64,000 nt of DNA from Bifidobacterium canis (GCF_009727065.1 NZ_WNLP01000004.1:62001-126000); one strand, 5' to 3'. Shown: positions 1-9,867, counted from the first letter of the stretch. Notes: generated by a model not told the origin, from the sequence alone. Program-made: numbers and translations.

Positions 1-64
1 AAGCTGAGATATACTGAGAATTTGCACATACACATATTTGTTGTTAGTGGTTTGGAGATTTCAA

Positions 65-349
65 ATGGCATTCGGCACTGAGCCTACACCAACCGGTCTT
101 GCGGATCCGCCAATCGATGATTTGATGCAGCACGCGGATTCCAAGTATGCTTTGGCTATTTTCGCCGCGAAACGCGCTCGCCAGATCAACTCGTATTTCA
201 CGCAGCTGAACGAAGGTCTGCTGCAGAACGTCGGTCCGCTCGTGGAATACAAGAATCAGGAGAAGCCGCTTTCGATCGCCTTCCGTGAGATCAACGAGGG
301 ATTGCTCGAAGAAACGCTCGGTGAAGACGACTTGAGCGAAGGCAACTGA
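65..349 (+). CDS. rpoZ: DNA-directed RNA polymerase omega subunit
   Basis: Small 94-aa protein that binds the beta-prime subunit and stabilises RNA polymerase in the cytoplasm. It carries the omega-family pattern: an N-terminal [18 protein letters not shown] segment, then a basic AAKRARQIN helix around residues 38-46, and an acidic C-terminus. An upstream in-frame ATG at 38 would add nine hydrophobic residues not usual for the family, so ATG 65 is preferred. The next gene, metK, is the usual actinobacterial neighbour. Length fits the family (80-110 aa). Confident by sequence pattern and context. Confidence 0.93.
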   Translation: MAFGTEPTPTGLADPPIDDLMQHADSKYALAIFAAKRARQINSYFTQLNEGLLQNVGPLVEYKNQEKPLSIAFREINEGLLEETLGEDDLSEGN

Positions 350-378
350 GTCCGATCTTTATTCTGATTGTTTTCAGA

Positions 379-425
379 CGAACGCCCCGTCGAGCCACAC
401 ACTGTGGACATCGACGGGGCGTTCG
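379..425. terminator. Inverted repeat after rpoZ
   Basis: A perfect 15-bp stem (379-393 with 411-425) starts with CGAACGCCCCGTCGA. Its 17-nt loop contains a second small hairpin (CCACA/TGTGG). No T-run follows, so it resembles the other long-stem ends in this window. It separates rpoZ from metK. Confidence 0.7.
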
Positions 426-532
426 CATATCTCATGTGGGAGGGAGGGATAGACTGTCGGTAGCGAAGTTGTGATTGAATTGTGAACGCATATGTCACAA
501 CCAAGCACGAGCTATCCACTAAGGAGGAAGTA

Positions 533-1759
533 ATGGCCGAAGTGAAGCTGATCTCCGCCGAGTCCGTCACCGAAGGACACCCGGATAAGATCTGCGATCA
601 GATTTCAGATGCCATTTTGGATGACATGCTCCGTCAGGACCCGCATTCGCACGTCGCCGTCGAGACTTCGGCGACGAAAGGTCAATTCTGGGTGTTCGGC
701 GAAGTGACCAGCAAAGGGTATTCCGATATTCAAAGTATTGTGCGCGACGTTGTGCGCCGTATCGGATACACCAGTTCGACGATCGGCTTGGACGCGGATT
801 CCTGTGGCGTGCTCGTGTCGTTGAGCGAACAAAGCCCCGAGATCAATCAGGGTGTTTCCCGCTTGGACGAGCAGGAGGAGAGCATCGCATCTCGCGAGGA
901 ACGCTATGAAGCGCAGGGCGCGGGCGACCAAGGTGTGATGTTCGGTTACGCCAGCGACGAAACCGATGTGTTGATGCCATTGCCGATTCATCTTGCACAT
1001 CGCCTGGCATACCGTTTGGCGCAGGTTCGCAAGACCGGTGAAGTGAAGTTCCTGCGTCCTGACGGCAAGGTGCAGGTGACCATCGAATACGACGAAAACG
1101 ACAAGCCATTGCGTGTTGACACGGTGCTCGTTTCCACACAGCACGATCCGGAGGTTTCGCAGGAGGCCTTGCGTGAGGATCTGCGTGAACATGTGATCGA
1201 ACCTGTGCTTGATGAAGTGCTTGCAGACAAGGTAGAGCACGATGATTACCGCGTGCTCGTCAACCCGACCGGCTCGTTCATCATGGGAGGACCGGCAGCA
1301 GACGCTGGTCTGACCGGACGCAAGATCATCGTTGACACATACGGCGGCGCTGCTCACCACGGTGGTGGCGCGTTCTCCGGCAAGGATCCTAGCAAGGTCG
1401 ATCGTTCCGCTGCATACGCCGCACGCTGGGTTGCCAAAAACATCGTGGCTGCCGGACTCGCTCACAAAGTCGAGGTGCAGGTGGCCTACGCCATCGGCGT
1501 TGCGGAACCGGTGAGCATCAATGTTGAGACGTTCGGCACCGAAGAGAACGGTGTGACGAGGGAGCAGATTCAGGATGCGGTGCGCAAGGTGTTCGACCTG
1601 CGACCAGCCGCCATCGTTGACGAGCTCGACTTGTTGCGCCCGATCTACTCGAAGACCGCCGCATATGGTCACTTCGGCCGTGAAAACGACGATTTCACTT
1701 GGGAGAAGACCAACAAGGTCGACGCGTTGAAAGACGCCATCGCCCAGATCAACGAGTAA
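533..1759 (+). CDS. metK: S-adenosylmethionine synthase (methionine adenosyltransferase)
   Basis: Makes S-adenosylmethionine from methionine and ATP, supplying methyl groups in the cytoplasm. The 408-aa protein has the signature sequence [12 protein letters not shown] in the middle and the phosphate-binding loop [19 protein letters not shown] further on. The N-terminal [20 protein letters not shown] block is typical. Start ATG 533 follows a strong ribosome site AAGGAGG at 521-527. An in-frame upstream start at 482 would add 17 unconserved residues. I see no SAM riboswitch in the 180-nt leader, only the rpoZ end hairpin. The downstream gene cfa consumes SAM, which may be functional clustering. 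Confidence 0.98.
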   Translation: MAEVKLISAESVTEGHPDKICDQISDAILDDMLRQDPHSHVAVETSATKGQFWVFGEVTSKGYSDIQSIVRDVVRRIGYTSSTIGLDADSCGVLVSLSEQSPEINQGVSRLDEQEESIASREERYEAQGAGDQGVMFGYASDETDVLMPLPIHLAHRLAYRLAQVRKTGEVKFLRPDGKVQVTIEYDENDKPLRVDTVLVSTQHDPEVSQEALREDLREHVIEPVLDEVLADKVEHDDYRVLVNPTGSFIMGGPAADAGLTGRKIIVDTYGGAAHHGGGAFSGKDPSKVDRSAAYAARWVAKNIVAAGLAHKVEVQVAYAIGVAEPVSINVETFGTEENGVTREQIQDAVRKVFDLRPAAIVDELDLLRPIYSKTAAYGHFGRENDDFTWEKTNKVDALKDAIAQINE

Positions 1760-1883
1760 TCCGATTACTTGCTCATACCGCTCGCATGAGGTTCAACGAC
1801 ATCTGTGAGCGGTTCTCACTATAGGTATTCATTGTTCTTTGCCGACACGGTTGAAAAGTCGGCGATTGTTCCAAGGAGGCAGC

Positions 1884-3167
1884 ATGGCTGCTATGACTGT
1901 GGCGCAGATGGTTGAGATGTTCCTCAAGCCAGGCGCGCCGGTACGCATTGAAGCATTCGACGGTTCCACATATGGTCCCGACAACGCTCCAGTGACTTTG
2001 CAGATCAAAAACTCACGAGCGATCTACTACATGGTGAACGCTCCCAGCGAACTGGGGTTGGCGCGCGCATACCTGCAGGGAGACATCGATTCCCCGCAAA
2101 TGATTCCCGGAAACCCATACGCGTTGTTCGGGAAACTGGTGGATTTGAAACCATATCTCCGCACGCCGAACGCAGCACAGCTCATGCGCGCATTGGCGGC
2201 TGTCGCCTCACACGGCATCCATCGTCCTGCACCGCCGGCCATCGAGGGGCCGAGCCGTGCCCGCCGCATCAGCGAAGGATTGCTGCCTCACTCCAAGAAT
2301 GGTGACGAGGCGACTGTGAGCTACCACTACGACCAGTCGAACGAATTCTATTCCCTGTTCCTCGGCCCGTCGATGACCTACACGTGCGCAGTGTTTGATT
2401 CGCCGCTCACTTCGCTGGAAACGGCACAGAAAGCGAAAATCGACCTCGTGCTCGACAAACTGGCATTGCAGCCCGGCGAACGACTGCTCGACATCGGCTG
2501 CGGCTGGGGCTCGATGGTGATCGAAGCGGCCAAACGCGGCATCAAGGCGCTCGGCGTCACACTCTCCGAGGAACAGGTGGAGTGGGCGCAGCGTTGGATC
2601 AAGGAGGAAGGTCTCGAAGATCTTGCCGAAGTGCGTCTGATGGACTATCGCGACGTGCCGGAAGGTGATTTCGACGGCATCTGCTCGATCGGCATGATGG
2701 AGCACGTGGGCCACACGCACTATCCGTCGTATTTCAAGGAGATCTACGACAAGCTGAAGCCGGGTGCGAAGCTGCTCAACCACCAGATCACACGTTGCAA
2801 TTCGCATCAGGGCAAGAAGGCCGGTCAGTTCATCGACCGCTACATCTTCCCGGATGGTGAGCTGTCGTCGCCCGCCGAGATAGAAATGGTGATTCAAGAC
2901 ACCGGTTTCGAGGTCATCAATCAGGAGAATCTGCGTCAGCATTACGCATTGACGCTGCACAGGTGGAACGAGAACCTCGTTGCGCATTGGGACGAGGCCG
3001 TCAAGCTGGTCGGTGAGCCGAAGGCCCGCCTGTGGGGTCTCTACATGGCAGGGTGCGCCTACAACTTCGAAATGAACAACATTCAGGTGCATCAGTTCCT
3101 GTGCATCAAGCCGAATGACGAGGGCACCGACACGTATCCGTTGCGTCCATGGTGGCCGAACCACTGA
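1884..3167 (+). CDS. cfa: Cyclopropane-fatty-acyl-phospholipid synthase
   Basis: SAM-dependent enzyme that adds a methylene bridge across double bonds of membrane phospholipid acyl chains, a stress-linked membrane modification. The 427-aa protein has the family block YHYDQSNEFYSLFLGPSMTY at about residues 148-166, the SAM-binding loop LLDIGCGWGS at 201-210, and a GMMEHVG segment further on. ATG 1884 is preceded by AAGGAGG at 1873-1879. A small stem (1841-1846 with 1858-1863) lies just before the ribosome site. Its position after metK, the source of its cosubstrate, is suggestive. It sits between metK and priA, which are often close in actinobacteria. Confidence 0.95.
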   Translation: MAAMTVAQMVEMFLKPGAPVRIEAFDGSTYGPDNAPVTLQIKNSRAIYYMVNAPSELGLARAYLQGDIDSPQMIPGNPYALFGKLVDLKPYLRTPNAAQLMRALAAVASHGIHRPAPPAIEGPSRARRISEGLLPHSKNGDEATVSYHYDQSNEFYSLFLGPSMTYTCAVFDSPLTSLETAQKAKIDLVLDKLALQPGERLLDIGCGWGSMVIEAAKRGIKALGVTLSEEQVEWAQRWIKEEGLEDLAEVRLMDYRDVPEGDFDGICSIGMMEHVGHTHYPSYFKEIYDKLKPGAKLLNHQITRCNSHQGKKAGQFIDRYIFPDGELSSPAEIEMVIQDTGFEVINQENLRQHYALTLHRWNENLVAHWDEAVKLVGEPKARLWGLYMAGCAYNFEMNNIQVHQFLCIKPNDEGTDTYPLRPWWPNH

Positions 3168-3201
3168 TCGCGATCGGATACTGAATAATAAGAAAATATC
3201 A

Positions 3202-3256
3202 CAGTCAATCGGGGCAAGCCTCGCGCAAATCGCGCGAGGCTTGCCCCGATTGACTG
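3202..3256. terminator. Long perfect inverted repeat between cfa and priA
   Basis: A 25-bp perfect stem (3202-3226 with 3232-3256) with a 5-nt loop lies directly after cfa. It ends only about 20 bases before the priA start, so it may also shape the priA promoter: TTGCCC at 3241-3246 inside the right arm could act as a -35 with TACACT at 3263-3268 as -10. Confidence 0.8.
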
Positions 3257-3276
3257 TTTCAGTACACTGGAAGCCT

Positions 3277-5550
3277 ATGAGCAGCACAATGGATGAAGCG
3301 ATGCAGCCGTCGTTTGATGGCATGGGGCCTCGGAAGCGAGCCCCACGCAAGACGACGCCGAAAAAGGCCGCCTCGCATCTGCCGATCGCCAGAGTCGTGC
3401 TCGACATTCAGGCGACGCATCTAGGGCAGCTGTTCGACTATCTTCTCGAGGAGAAACACAGTGATGCGGCACAGCCTGGCGTCATGGTGCGTGTACGGTT
3501 CGGCGGTCAGCGCGTCAATGGCATCATTTGGGAGCGTGCCGATACGAGTGACACGCCCATGAATGCGATCCGCTACATCGAACGCATTGTGTCTCCTCGT
3601 GTGCTGGTGCCCAAGCAGATGCGTCGAGACATCACGGCCATCGCCGACACCTATGGGGGGACGATTGCGAATATTCTACGAGTGGCGATGCCGGGACGTG
3701 TCGCCTCCGTGGAAAAGGAACCGTTGGCAACAACACAGTCGATGCATGCCGGCGAACATGTTGACAACGATGACGGGTATCGCGACTCGGTGATGGAGCG
3801 ACGCAGAGCGGGTCTGCTGGCGCGATCGGACTCCGAGTTCGCATCGATATCGAAAACATATGAGCAGTCCAGACAGCTGCGTGCAGCCTTGATGCAGCAT
3901 CAAGGTTTCGGCGCCTTCGTCATCGATATGCTGCCGGGAGCACAGATGTGGGCGCGTAATGTGGCATGGATGGCTGTGACGGCCATGGCAGCAGGCACGT
4001 CGGCTGTGCTCGTCATGCCCGGAATGCGTGAAGTATGGGATGTCGTGCATGCGTTGGAGCAATCGGGACTGCGAACATTTGCTCCTGATGACGACGGCAT
4101 ATATCGGGGGGATGTCGTGGTGCTCAGTGCATCGCTCGCTCCAGCCGACCGCTACCGCGCATATCTGGCGATCAGCGAGGGACGAGCCACCTGCGTCGTC
4201 GGCACGAGAGCCGCCATGTATGCTCCGGTCCCCGACAGGGCGTTGTTCGCAATATTCGACGATGACGCCTACCAATATGCGGATGGCATGATGCCGTACG
4301 CGAATGCACGAGGGGTGTGTCGGTTGCGAGCTCAGCTGCACGATGGCGTGTTCATCGCCTGCGGGCGCGCTCGCAGTGTGCTCAGCGAATGGGAAAGTCA
4401 AACCACATCGGTGACACTGCGCATAGCCGGCCCAAGCGTCGCCATACACGGGTTTGCGGATGTGCTCAAAGCGCAGGCGCCACCGATCCGCTGGTTGAAC
4501 AGAGACGAATTGAATCGTTTGGCGGATCCGAGCATAGGTGCTCGCGTTCCGCATACCGCCGTACGAGTGTTGAGTAAGGCTCTGGAACGTGGGCCGATAC
4601 TGTTCTCGATACCGGCGGATGGCGTGACGGAATCGCTGAGCTGTGCGCAATGCCTGAAACTGGCCAGATGCCTTCGTTGCACGGGGCCGCTTGAACGTGT
4701 TCCAGGCTCAGAGGCGCCGCGATGCAGTTGGTGCGGCGCCTCGGCCGTGGGCTGGCATTGCACGAACTGTGGCGGAGAGCGACTGCGCGTCATTCGCGTC
4801 GGAGCGACGGGAACCATGCATGAACTACATGGTTTGTTCCGCGGGGTGCCCATGCTGGTGTCTAGCCCGAAGCAGCCCCGAGGCGTCATAGAGACGGTGG
4901 ATTCACGCCCGCTCATCGTCGTTGCCACTCCCGGTGCCGAGCCACAGGTGCGCAATGCCGATGGAACAGTGGGTGCTTTCGAAGCCGTTGCCATTTTGGA
5001 CGCGTGGACGAGTCTGTATGATCAACGTCTCGATGCGCGTATCGATGTGCTGAACAATTGGATGCGTGCGATGGCACAGTGTAAATCGCGCACGGACGGC
5101 GGCCGCGGGTTGCTGATCGGTGAGACCGACCCGGTGATCGCAAGATCGCTTATGCTGTGGGATCCGCGTGTTCTCGCGCGAGACGAATTGGAGGACCGCG
5201 TTGAAACTGGCTTCCCTCCATCGGTTTCCGCGGCATGCGTGTGGGGGCGTCGTGACGTGGTGGAACAGGCATTGCGCAACATAGGCGTCTATGAGGGGGA
5301 TTGGGCAAGCGTGCAGAGCGGGGGAGAGGAATTCCCCTCGGTGCTGGGTCCCGCCCCGATTCCTCTGGCTCGCACAGTGGATGCGCGCGAACTCGACGAG
5401 ATGGGAGATCGAGTCAAAGCCGTGGTACTGGCGACGCCTGCGCATCGTGCGCAATTGGCGATACGATTGCGCACGGAGGTTGCCCGTCACGTGGCCTCAC
5501 GCGAAAGCGGAGAACTACGGTTCAAAATGGATCCAAAAGATCTGCTGTAG
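3277..5550 (+). CDS. priA: Probable replication restart protein PriA, helicase-deficient actinobacterial type
   Basis: A 757-aa relative of primosomal protein N-prime, which reloads the replisome at stalled forks. The N-terminal DNA-binding region (residues about 30-130) and the central cysteine cluster (paired CxxC groups in the segment coded near 4630-4790) are recognisable and should bind zinc. The Walker A region is degenerate (AAGTSAVLVMPG instead of a GKT loop) and the DEEH box reads DDDAY, so ATPase and helicase activity is unlikely. This matches the actinobacterial subfamily. Start ATG 3277 has no ribosome site, but TACACT lies 8 nt upstream, which suggests a leaderless transcript. 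It precedes fmt, as commonly seen. Confidence 0.88.
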   Translation: MSSTMDEAMQPSFDGMGPRKRAPRKTTPKKAASHLPIARVVLDIQATHLGQLFDYLLEEKHSDAAQPGVMVRVRFGGQRVNGIIWERADTSDTPMNAIRYIERIVSPRVLVPKQMRRDITAIADTYGGTIANILRVAMPGRVASVEKEPLATTQSMHAGEHVDNDDGYRDSVMERRRAGLLARSDSEFASISKTYEQSRQLRAALMQHQGFGAFVIDMLPGAQMWARNVAWMAVTAMAAGTSAVLVMPGMREVWDVVHALEQSGLRTFAPDDDGIYRGDVVVLSASLAPADRYRAYLAISEGRATCVVGTRAAMYAPVPDRALFAIFDDDAYQYADGMMPYANARGVCRLRAQLHDGVFIACGRARSVLSEWESQTTSVTLRIAGPSVAIHGFADVLKAQAPPIRWLNRDELNRLADPSIGARVPHTAVRVLSKALERGPILFSIPADGVTESLSCAQCLKLARCLRCTGPLERVPGSEAPRCSWCGASAVGWHCTNCGGERLRVIRVGATGTMHELHGLFRGVPMLVSSPKQPRGVIETVDSRPLIVVATPGAEPQVRNADGTVGAFEAVAILDAWTSLYDQRLDARIDVLNNWMRAMAQCKSRTDGGRGLLIGETDPVIARSLMLWDPRVLARDELEDRVETGFPPSVSAACVWGRRDVVEQALRNIGVYEGDWASVQSGGEEFPSVLGPAPIPLARTVDARELDEMGDRVKAVVLATPAHRAQLAIRLRTEVARHVASRESGELRFKMDPKDLL

Positions 5551-5644
5551 CAAAAAGTATCGGTCGCGTTCATTGTTAGAAGAGCAGACCGACGCGACTA
5601 GGATGTCTAGAAGAACTTTCAGCACGAGAGAGAACGGAGAACAT

Positions 5645-6610
5645 ATGTTACGAGTGTTATTTGCCGGAACCCCTGAAGCGGCAGTGCCGTCGTTGCGCAT
5701 GCTTGCCAAAGACAGCGAGCACTTCGAAGTGGTCGCCGTTTTGACGCGCCCTGATGCGCCGACCGGTCGAGGACGTAAAATCACCCCCAGCCCCGTGAAG
5801 CTGGCGGCTCAGGAATTGGGCTTGAACGTTATTGAATGCGATCCAAGCGACGAATGCTTCCTCTCCGCGCTGAAGGCCACCGGAGCGCAATGCGCCGCCG
5901 TCGTAGCCTACGGCCAGATTCTCAAGGAATCCGTGTTGGAAGCATTGCCTCTGGGCTGGTATAACCTCCACTTCTCGCTGCTGCCGCAGTGGCGTGGCGC
6001 CGCACCGGTTCAGCGTGCCATCTGGGCTGGTGACGAGGTGACCGGCGCATCGGTGTTCCGCATCACGAAAGGTATGGATCGTGGGCCGGTTCTGGCGCAG
6101 AGCACAGTGACGATCGGGGCTCACGAGAACGCCGGCGAGTTGCTTGGCAGGCTCGCGGAAGATGGTGCAGGACTCCTTGCAGCATCGCTGCAGGCGCTTG
6201 ACGAAGGTGTGATCAACGCCGTCGACCAGCCTGAAGGCTCATATGAGGTGGCCGATAAAATCACCCAGGATGACGCACACTTGCGTTTCGATGTGCCGGC
6301 GTTCGCCATCGACAGGCAGATCCGTGCATGCACACCGAATCCGGGTGCTTGGGCGAATCTGCACCCGAACGCCGACGAAACATCGGAAACCCTGCATGTG
6401 AGCAAGGCCATTCCCGCAGACATGACCGATGATCAGGCTCCACAACGTCTCAACCCCGGCGAATTGCTTGTCACCAAGCATCATGTGTGGGTGGGGACGG
6501 CCACCGATCCGCTCGAACTGCTCATTGTGAAGGCTGCCGGCAAACGCGAGATGGGTGCGCCCGAATGGGCTCGCGGCGCGCATTTGGCACAAGGGGCATA
6601 CTGCGACTGA
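5645..6610 (+). CDS. fmt: Methionyl-tRNA formyltransferase
   Basis: Formylates initiator Met-tRNA using 10-formyl-tetrahydrofolate. The 321-aa protein starts with the Rossmann-like MLRVLFAGTPEAAVPSL. It has the active-site segment LHFSLLPQWRGAAPVQRA with the Asn-x-His and SLLP elements, followed by ITKGMDRGPVLAQ containing the catalytic Asp region. The C-terminal OB-like domain is present to about residue 320, so length is normal. ATG 5645 follows a purine-rich GAACGGAGAAC. It lies 94 nt after priA, as in many actinobacteria. Confidence 0.97.
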   Translation: MLRVLFAGTPEAAVPSLRMLAKDSEHFEVVAVLTRPDAPTGRGRKITPSPVKLAAQELGLNVIECDPSDECFLSALKATGAQCAAVVAYGQILKESVLEALPLGWYNLHFSLLPQWRGAAPVQRAIWAGDEVTGASVFRITKGMDRGPVLAQSTVTIGAHENAGELLGRLAEDGAGLLAASLQALDEGVINAVDQPEGSYEVADKITQDDAHLRFDVPAFAIDRQIRACTPNPGAWANLHPNADETSETLHVSKAIPADMTDDQAPQRLNPGELLVTKHHVWVGTATDPLELLIVKAAGKREMGAPEWARGAHLAQGAYCD

Positions 6611-6626
6611 CTTCAACAGTGCTGAA

Positions 6627-6673
6627 CATGGGTTGGGGCATCGGAAACTTCAGTTTCCGATGCCCAACCCATG
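6627..6673. terminator. Shared terminator between fmt and serB
   Basis: A 22-bp stem with one bulged G (6627-6649 with 6652-6673) and almost no loop. It lies between the convergent ends of fmt (plus) and serB (minus), so it can serve both. Confidence 0.8.
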
Positions 6674-6692
6674 TAAGTAATGTAAGAATCGT

Positions 6693-7376
6693 TCAGCGTT
6701 GAATGAAGTCCAGAACCTTACGCAAGTCACGTTCGTCAACCGAGTGGGGGGCAGCGGCACGGACAACGGGCTTCGCGCAGAACGCGATGCCTAGCCCTGC
6801 GGCACCGATCATAGGAAGATCGTTCGCGCCATCTCCCACAGCCACGGTCTGATCGCGTGGAATGCCATTCTCGTCTGCCCAAGCATGCAGATGAGCCAGC
6901 TTCACATCTTTGGTCACAATGGGGTCGATCACATCACCGGTCAGCACATGGTGTGCCTCATCAACTCCAAGACGGTTGGCGATGTAGTAATCAAGGCCAG
7001 CGTCGGCTGCCAGACGGTCAACGATCTCGTGGAATCCGCCAGAGACCACACCCACCTTCCAATCATGCGCATGCAACTCATCGATCAGTGCGAGTGCACC
7101 ATTCGTGAAATGGAGTCGCGCATACACGCGGTCGAATATGCTGACGGGCATGCCCTTAAGAAGCGCAACACGTTCATTGAGCGCCTGACGAAAATCAAGT
7201 TCACCGTTCATCGCACGTTCGGTGATCCGCGCAATGCGTTCACCGACGCCGGCTTCTTCACCGAGCTCGTCGATCACTTCCTCATCAATCAATGTGGAAT
7301 CGACATCCATGACCAGCAAACCGGGTTCGCGAAGTGTGGGGGTGTCGTCAAGATATTGCGGAAAGTGAACGCTCAT
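6693..7376 (-). CDS. serB: Phosphoserine phosphatase (HAD superfamily)
   Basis: Last step of serine biosynthesis: hydrolysis of phosphoserine. The 227-aa protein is a HAD phosphatase with motif I MDVDSTLI (residues 23-30, nucleophile Asp24), motif II VVSGGFHEI near 110-118, and motif IV VGDGANDLPMIGAAGLGIAF near 180-199. The substrate-cap region follows motif I. The frame stays open for several hundred codons upstream on the minus strand, but that part is antisense to the DedA gene and codes for nothing recognisable, so ATG 7376 is the start. E. coli SerB has an extra N-terminal ACT-like domain that is absent here. It is divergent from dedA with about 37 nt between starts. Confidence 0.93.
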   Translation of the reverse strand: MSVHFPQYLDDTPTLREPGLLVMDVDSTLIDEEVIDELGEEAGVGERIARITERAMNGELDFRQALNERVALLKGMPVSIFDRVYARLHFTNGALALIDELHAHDWKVGVVSGGFHEIVDRLAADAGLDYYIANRLGVDEAHHVLTGDVIDPIVTKDVKLAHLHAWADENGIPRDQTVAVGDGANDLPMIGAAGLGIAFCAKPVVRAAAPHSVDERDLRKVLDFIQR

Positions 7377-7413
7377 GCTTCTGATTGTCGAAAAACGCTG
7401 GGACAATCGGCAT

Positions 7414-8109
7414 ATGCATCTTTCCATGACACTTGCACAAGCACAATTGCAATGTGCCACGAGTTCAGACGGTTTGATCGGTTCGATGACGGCATGGCTC
7501 GTCTCGCTTATGGAGCACGTCGGCGGCGTCGGCGTATCACTCGCCATTGCACTGGAATCGATTTTCCCGCCAATTCCAAGCGAAATCATTCTGCCATTGG
7601 CTGGATTCACCGCGGCACGAGGCACCATGAGCCTGATCGGAGCCATTCTGTGGGCGACGATGGGCTCGCTGCTCGGCGCATGGGCGCTGTATGGCATCGC
7701 TCGTTGGTTCGGATTGCACCGCATCCACAAAGCGGTCGACAAGATTCCGGGAGTCAGCCGCAAAGACGTGAACAAGGCGAACGAATGGTTCAACAAATAC
7801 GGCACATGGTCTGTGCTCATCGGCCGTGTGATTCCTGTTGTACGCTCGTTGATCTCCATTCCCGCCGGCTTCAACCAGATGAATTTCGCCAAGTTCTCCG
7901 GTTGGACGTTCATCGGTTCCGCCATATGGAACACGGTGCTCGTGACAGCCGGATATTTGCTGGGCGACCAATGGTGCTCCATTCTGGGAGTACTCAACGT
8001 GTTCGAAGACGTCATCATCGTGGTGTTCGTCGCCGTGCTCGTCTTCTTCGGCGTTCGCTGGGTTCGCAATCTGATACGCGAACGCCGTGGCACGGATTCC
8101 GCACAGTAA
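7414..8109 (+). CDS. DedA/SNARE-associated family inner membrane protein
   Basis: Polytopic membrane protein of about 231 aa in the DedA family, linked to membrane lipid trafficking or homeostasis (DedA/UPF0043 proteins are undecaprenyl-phosphate or lipid flippase candidates). The family block is clear: LESIFPPIPSEIILPLAGF near residues 48-66, a glycine-rich helix (GSLLGAWALYGIARWFG), and the second conserved stretch with RVIPVVRSLISIPAGFNQM. The C-terminal hydrophobic helix ends in basic residues. Start is uncertain: ATG 7414 is chosen because GACAAT lies 6 nt upstream, while ATG 7375 would overlap the serB start. Confidence 0.88.
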   Translation: MHLSMTLAQAQLQCATSSDGLIGSMTAWLVSLMEHVGGVGVSLAIALESIFPPIPSEIILPLAGFTAARGTMSLIGAILWATMGSLLGAWALYGIARWFGLHRIHKAVDKIPGVSRKDVNKANEWFNKYGTWSVLIGRVIPVVRSLISIPAGFNQMNFAKFSGWTFIGSAIWNTVLVTAGYLLGDQWCSILGVLNVFEDVIIVVFVAVLVFFGVRWVRNLIRERRGTDSAQ

Positions 8110-8337
8110 AATAACGGTGCGCGTACAAGCGCTGAAGTCAATGCAGGTTCGTGTCTGCCACTCGCAGCACGAACCTGTTTTATATTTTCCGTACTGTTCG
8201 TTGATGCAAGACAGTGAGTGTGGGCGTCGGCATAGCTTGGAACGCCGGCGTATTCGCTGGAAAATATGGGTGGAAAATAGTCGTTCAGAGCTAGAATACG
8301 AAGACGACGAATGCCGATGCCAAAATTTGGAGTTGAT

Positions 8338-9867
8338 ATGAGCGAGACACCCACCGACGCATCCATGGACGAACTCGCCGCGATGAACGACAGGCTGCAG
8401 CAACGCAATCATGCGCTGGCGCAAGCATTGACGAGGGCCAGCGAAGAGCTGAAGAAAGCGAAAAGCCAGCTGGAACAGTTCACGAACCCGCCGTTAACTG
8501 TGGCGACGATGGTGCGGGTGGAACGGTGCTTCACCGATGAACACGGTGTGAGGCATGCCAGTGCGGAGATCGTCAACGGGCACCGCCGTCAGATCGTAGC
8601 GATATCGTCCACCGTCAATCCCGCACGGTTGCAAGCAGGGCAGAGCGTGTTGCTCGACGGCAATATGGTGCTCGTCGACTCTCATGCCACGGTGAATCAT
8701 GGCCAGATGAGGCAAGTGAGTGAGGTGCTGGACGATGGGCGTCTCATCGTCGGTGATGCAAGCGGTAACCGCAGCGTTGTGCTGCGTGCGAGCACGCTTG
8801 CCAACACTTCCATCGACGTAGACGACCGTCTCATCATCGATCCTTCAGGCACCTATGCGCTCGCGGTGTTGGCGCAGGAACACGATGATGACCTGCTGCT
8901 GGAGGAAACCCCTGACGTGACCTTCAACGACATCGGCGGGTTGGATGAGCAGATAGCCCAAATCCACGATGCTGTGCAACTGCCGTTCCAACATCGTGAA
9001 CTGTTCGCCCGTTTCGACCTGAAAGCACCCAAAGGCGTTCTGCTCTACGGGCCTCCCGGCAATGGAAAGACGCTGATCGCCAAGGCGATCGCACATGAGT
9101 TGGCGGCAGATGGAGCAAGCAAAGGTGTGTTCCTCTCGGTCAAAGGCCCTGAACTGCTCAACAAATACGTTGGCGAATCCGAACGGCTCATCCGACGCAT
9201 ATTCGAACGGGCGAAAGAGTTGGCGGGGGATGGCAGGCCCGTCATCGTGTTCATCGATGAGATGGACTCGCTGCTGCGTACCCGCGGATCCGGCGTGTCG
9301 TCCGACGTGGAAACGACGATCGTGCCGCAGTTCCTGACGGAGCTCGACGGTGTGGAACAACTCGATGACGTCATCGTGATAGGCGCTTCGAACCGCGTTG
9401 ACATGATAGATCCGGCCGTGCTGCGCCCGGGACGCCTCGATGTGAAGATTCACGTCGGCAGACCCGATGAAACGCAGGCGAAATCCATCATCAGGCACTA
9501 TCTGACCAGTGGACTGCCGTTTGAGAAGAACGTCAATGCGCAGGAACTCGTCAACGCGCTCGCATCCGACGTATTCCATCGCGATGAAAGCCGCTTGCTG
9601 GCCGTTCTGCATGAAGAGATCGGCGACAGAGGCGTGTATCTCGCCGACATCGTGAGCGGCGCCATGCTGCGCAATATCGTCGACCGTGCGAAAACAAAAG
9701 CCGTCAAAGCGGTGATCGAGGAGGGGTGCGCTCCCGCCATCACACGGAATATGATCCATGAGGCGGTGAACGACGAATATGAGCAGAACCGTGCGGCGAT
9801 CAACGAGACGGATCCGGCGCAGTGGCTCGCCATCAATGCGCTGAATATGCCGGCGAACGGCGAATGA
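8338..9867 (+). CDS. arc: AAA ATPase forming ring-shaped complexes (ARC, Mpa-like)
   Basis: Hexameric unfoldase of the Mpa/ARC family that recognises pupylated proteins. In order, the 509-aa protein shows an N-terminal coiled coil (residues about 9-48), two OB-fold segments (about 50-180), and an AAA module with Walker A GPPGNGKT (238-245) and Walker B VIVFIDEMD (302-310). Mycobacterial Mpa ends in a QYL-type tail that docks on the 20S proteasome. This protein ends in MPANGE and lacks it, as expected for bacteria without a proteasome core. ATG 8338 follows TTGGAG at 8328-8333. It starts the pupylation cluster. Confidence 0.93.
   Translation: MSETPTDASMDELAAMNDRLQQRNHALAQALTRASEELKKAKSQLEQFTNPPLTVATMVRVERCFTDEHGVRHASAEIVNGHRRQIVAISSTVNPARLQAGQSVLLDGNMVLVDSHATVNHGQMRQVSEVLDDGRLIVGDASGNRSVVLRASTLANTSIDVDDRLIIDPSGTYALAVLAQEHDDDLLLEETPDVTFNDIGGLDEQIAQIHDAVQLPFQHRELFARFDLKAPKGVLLYGPPGNGKTLIAKAIAHELAADGASKGVFLSVKGPELLNKYVGESERLIRRIFERAKELAGDGRPVIVFIDEMDSLLRTRGSGVSSDVETTIVPQFLTELDGVEQLDDVIVIGASNRVDMIDPAVLRPGRLDVKIHVGRPDETQAKSIIRHYLTSGLPFEKNVNAQELVNALASDVFHRDESRLLAVLHEEIGDRGVYLADIVSGAMLRNIVDRAKTKAVKAVIEEGCAPAITRNMIHEAVNDEYEQNRAAINETDPAQWLAINALNMPANGE

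Noticed and set aside
350-532. Possible SAM riboswitch before metK
   Set aside because: No conserved SAM-I core or anti-terminator structure. The only structure is the rpoZ end hairpin.
605-1672. Long open frame on the minus strand opposite metK
   Set aside because: No recognisable product, and it mirrors the codon pattern of metK. Such shadows are common in GC-rich DNA. Similar ones opposite cfa (2208-3407), groEL (28384-30081), aspS (41821-43584), hisS (43407-44879), the DUF349 gene (45148-46485) and the SWIM gene (60298-61785) are rejected for the same reason.
6885-8114. A 409-aa plus-strand frame covering serB and dedA
   Set aside because: Its product is Arg/His-rich with no domain, and it is out of frame with the clear DedA protein.
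6693-8408. A 571-aa version of serB extended upstream
   Set aside because: The extra part lies antisense to the DedA gene and is rich in random-looking sequence. ATG 7376 gives the normal 227-aa enzyme.
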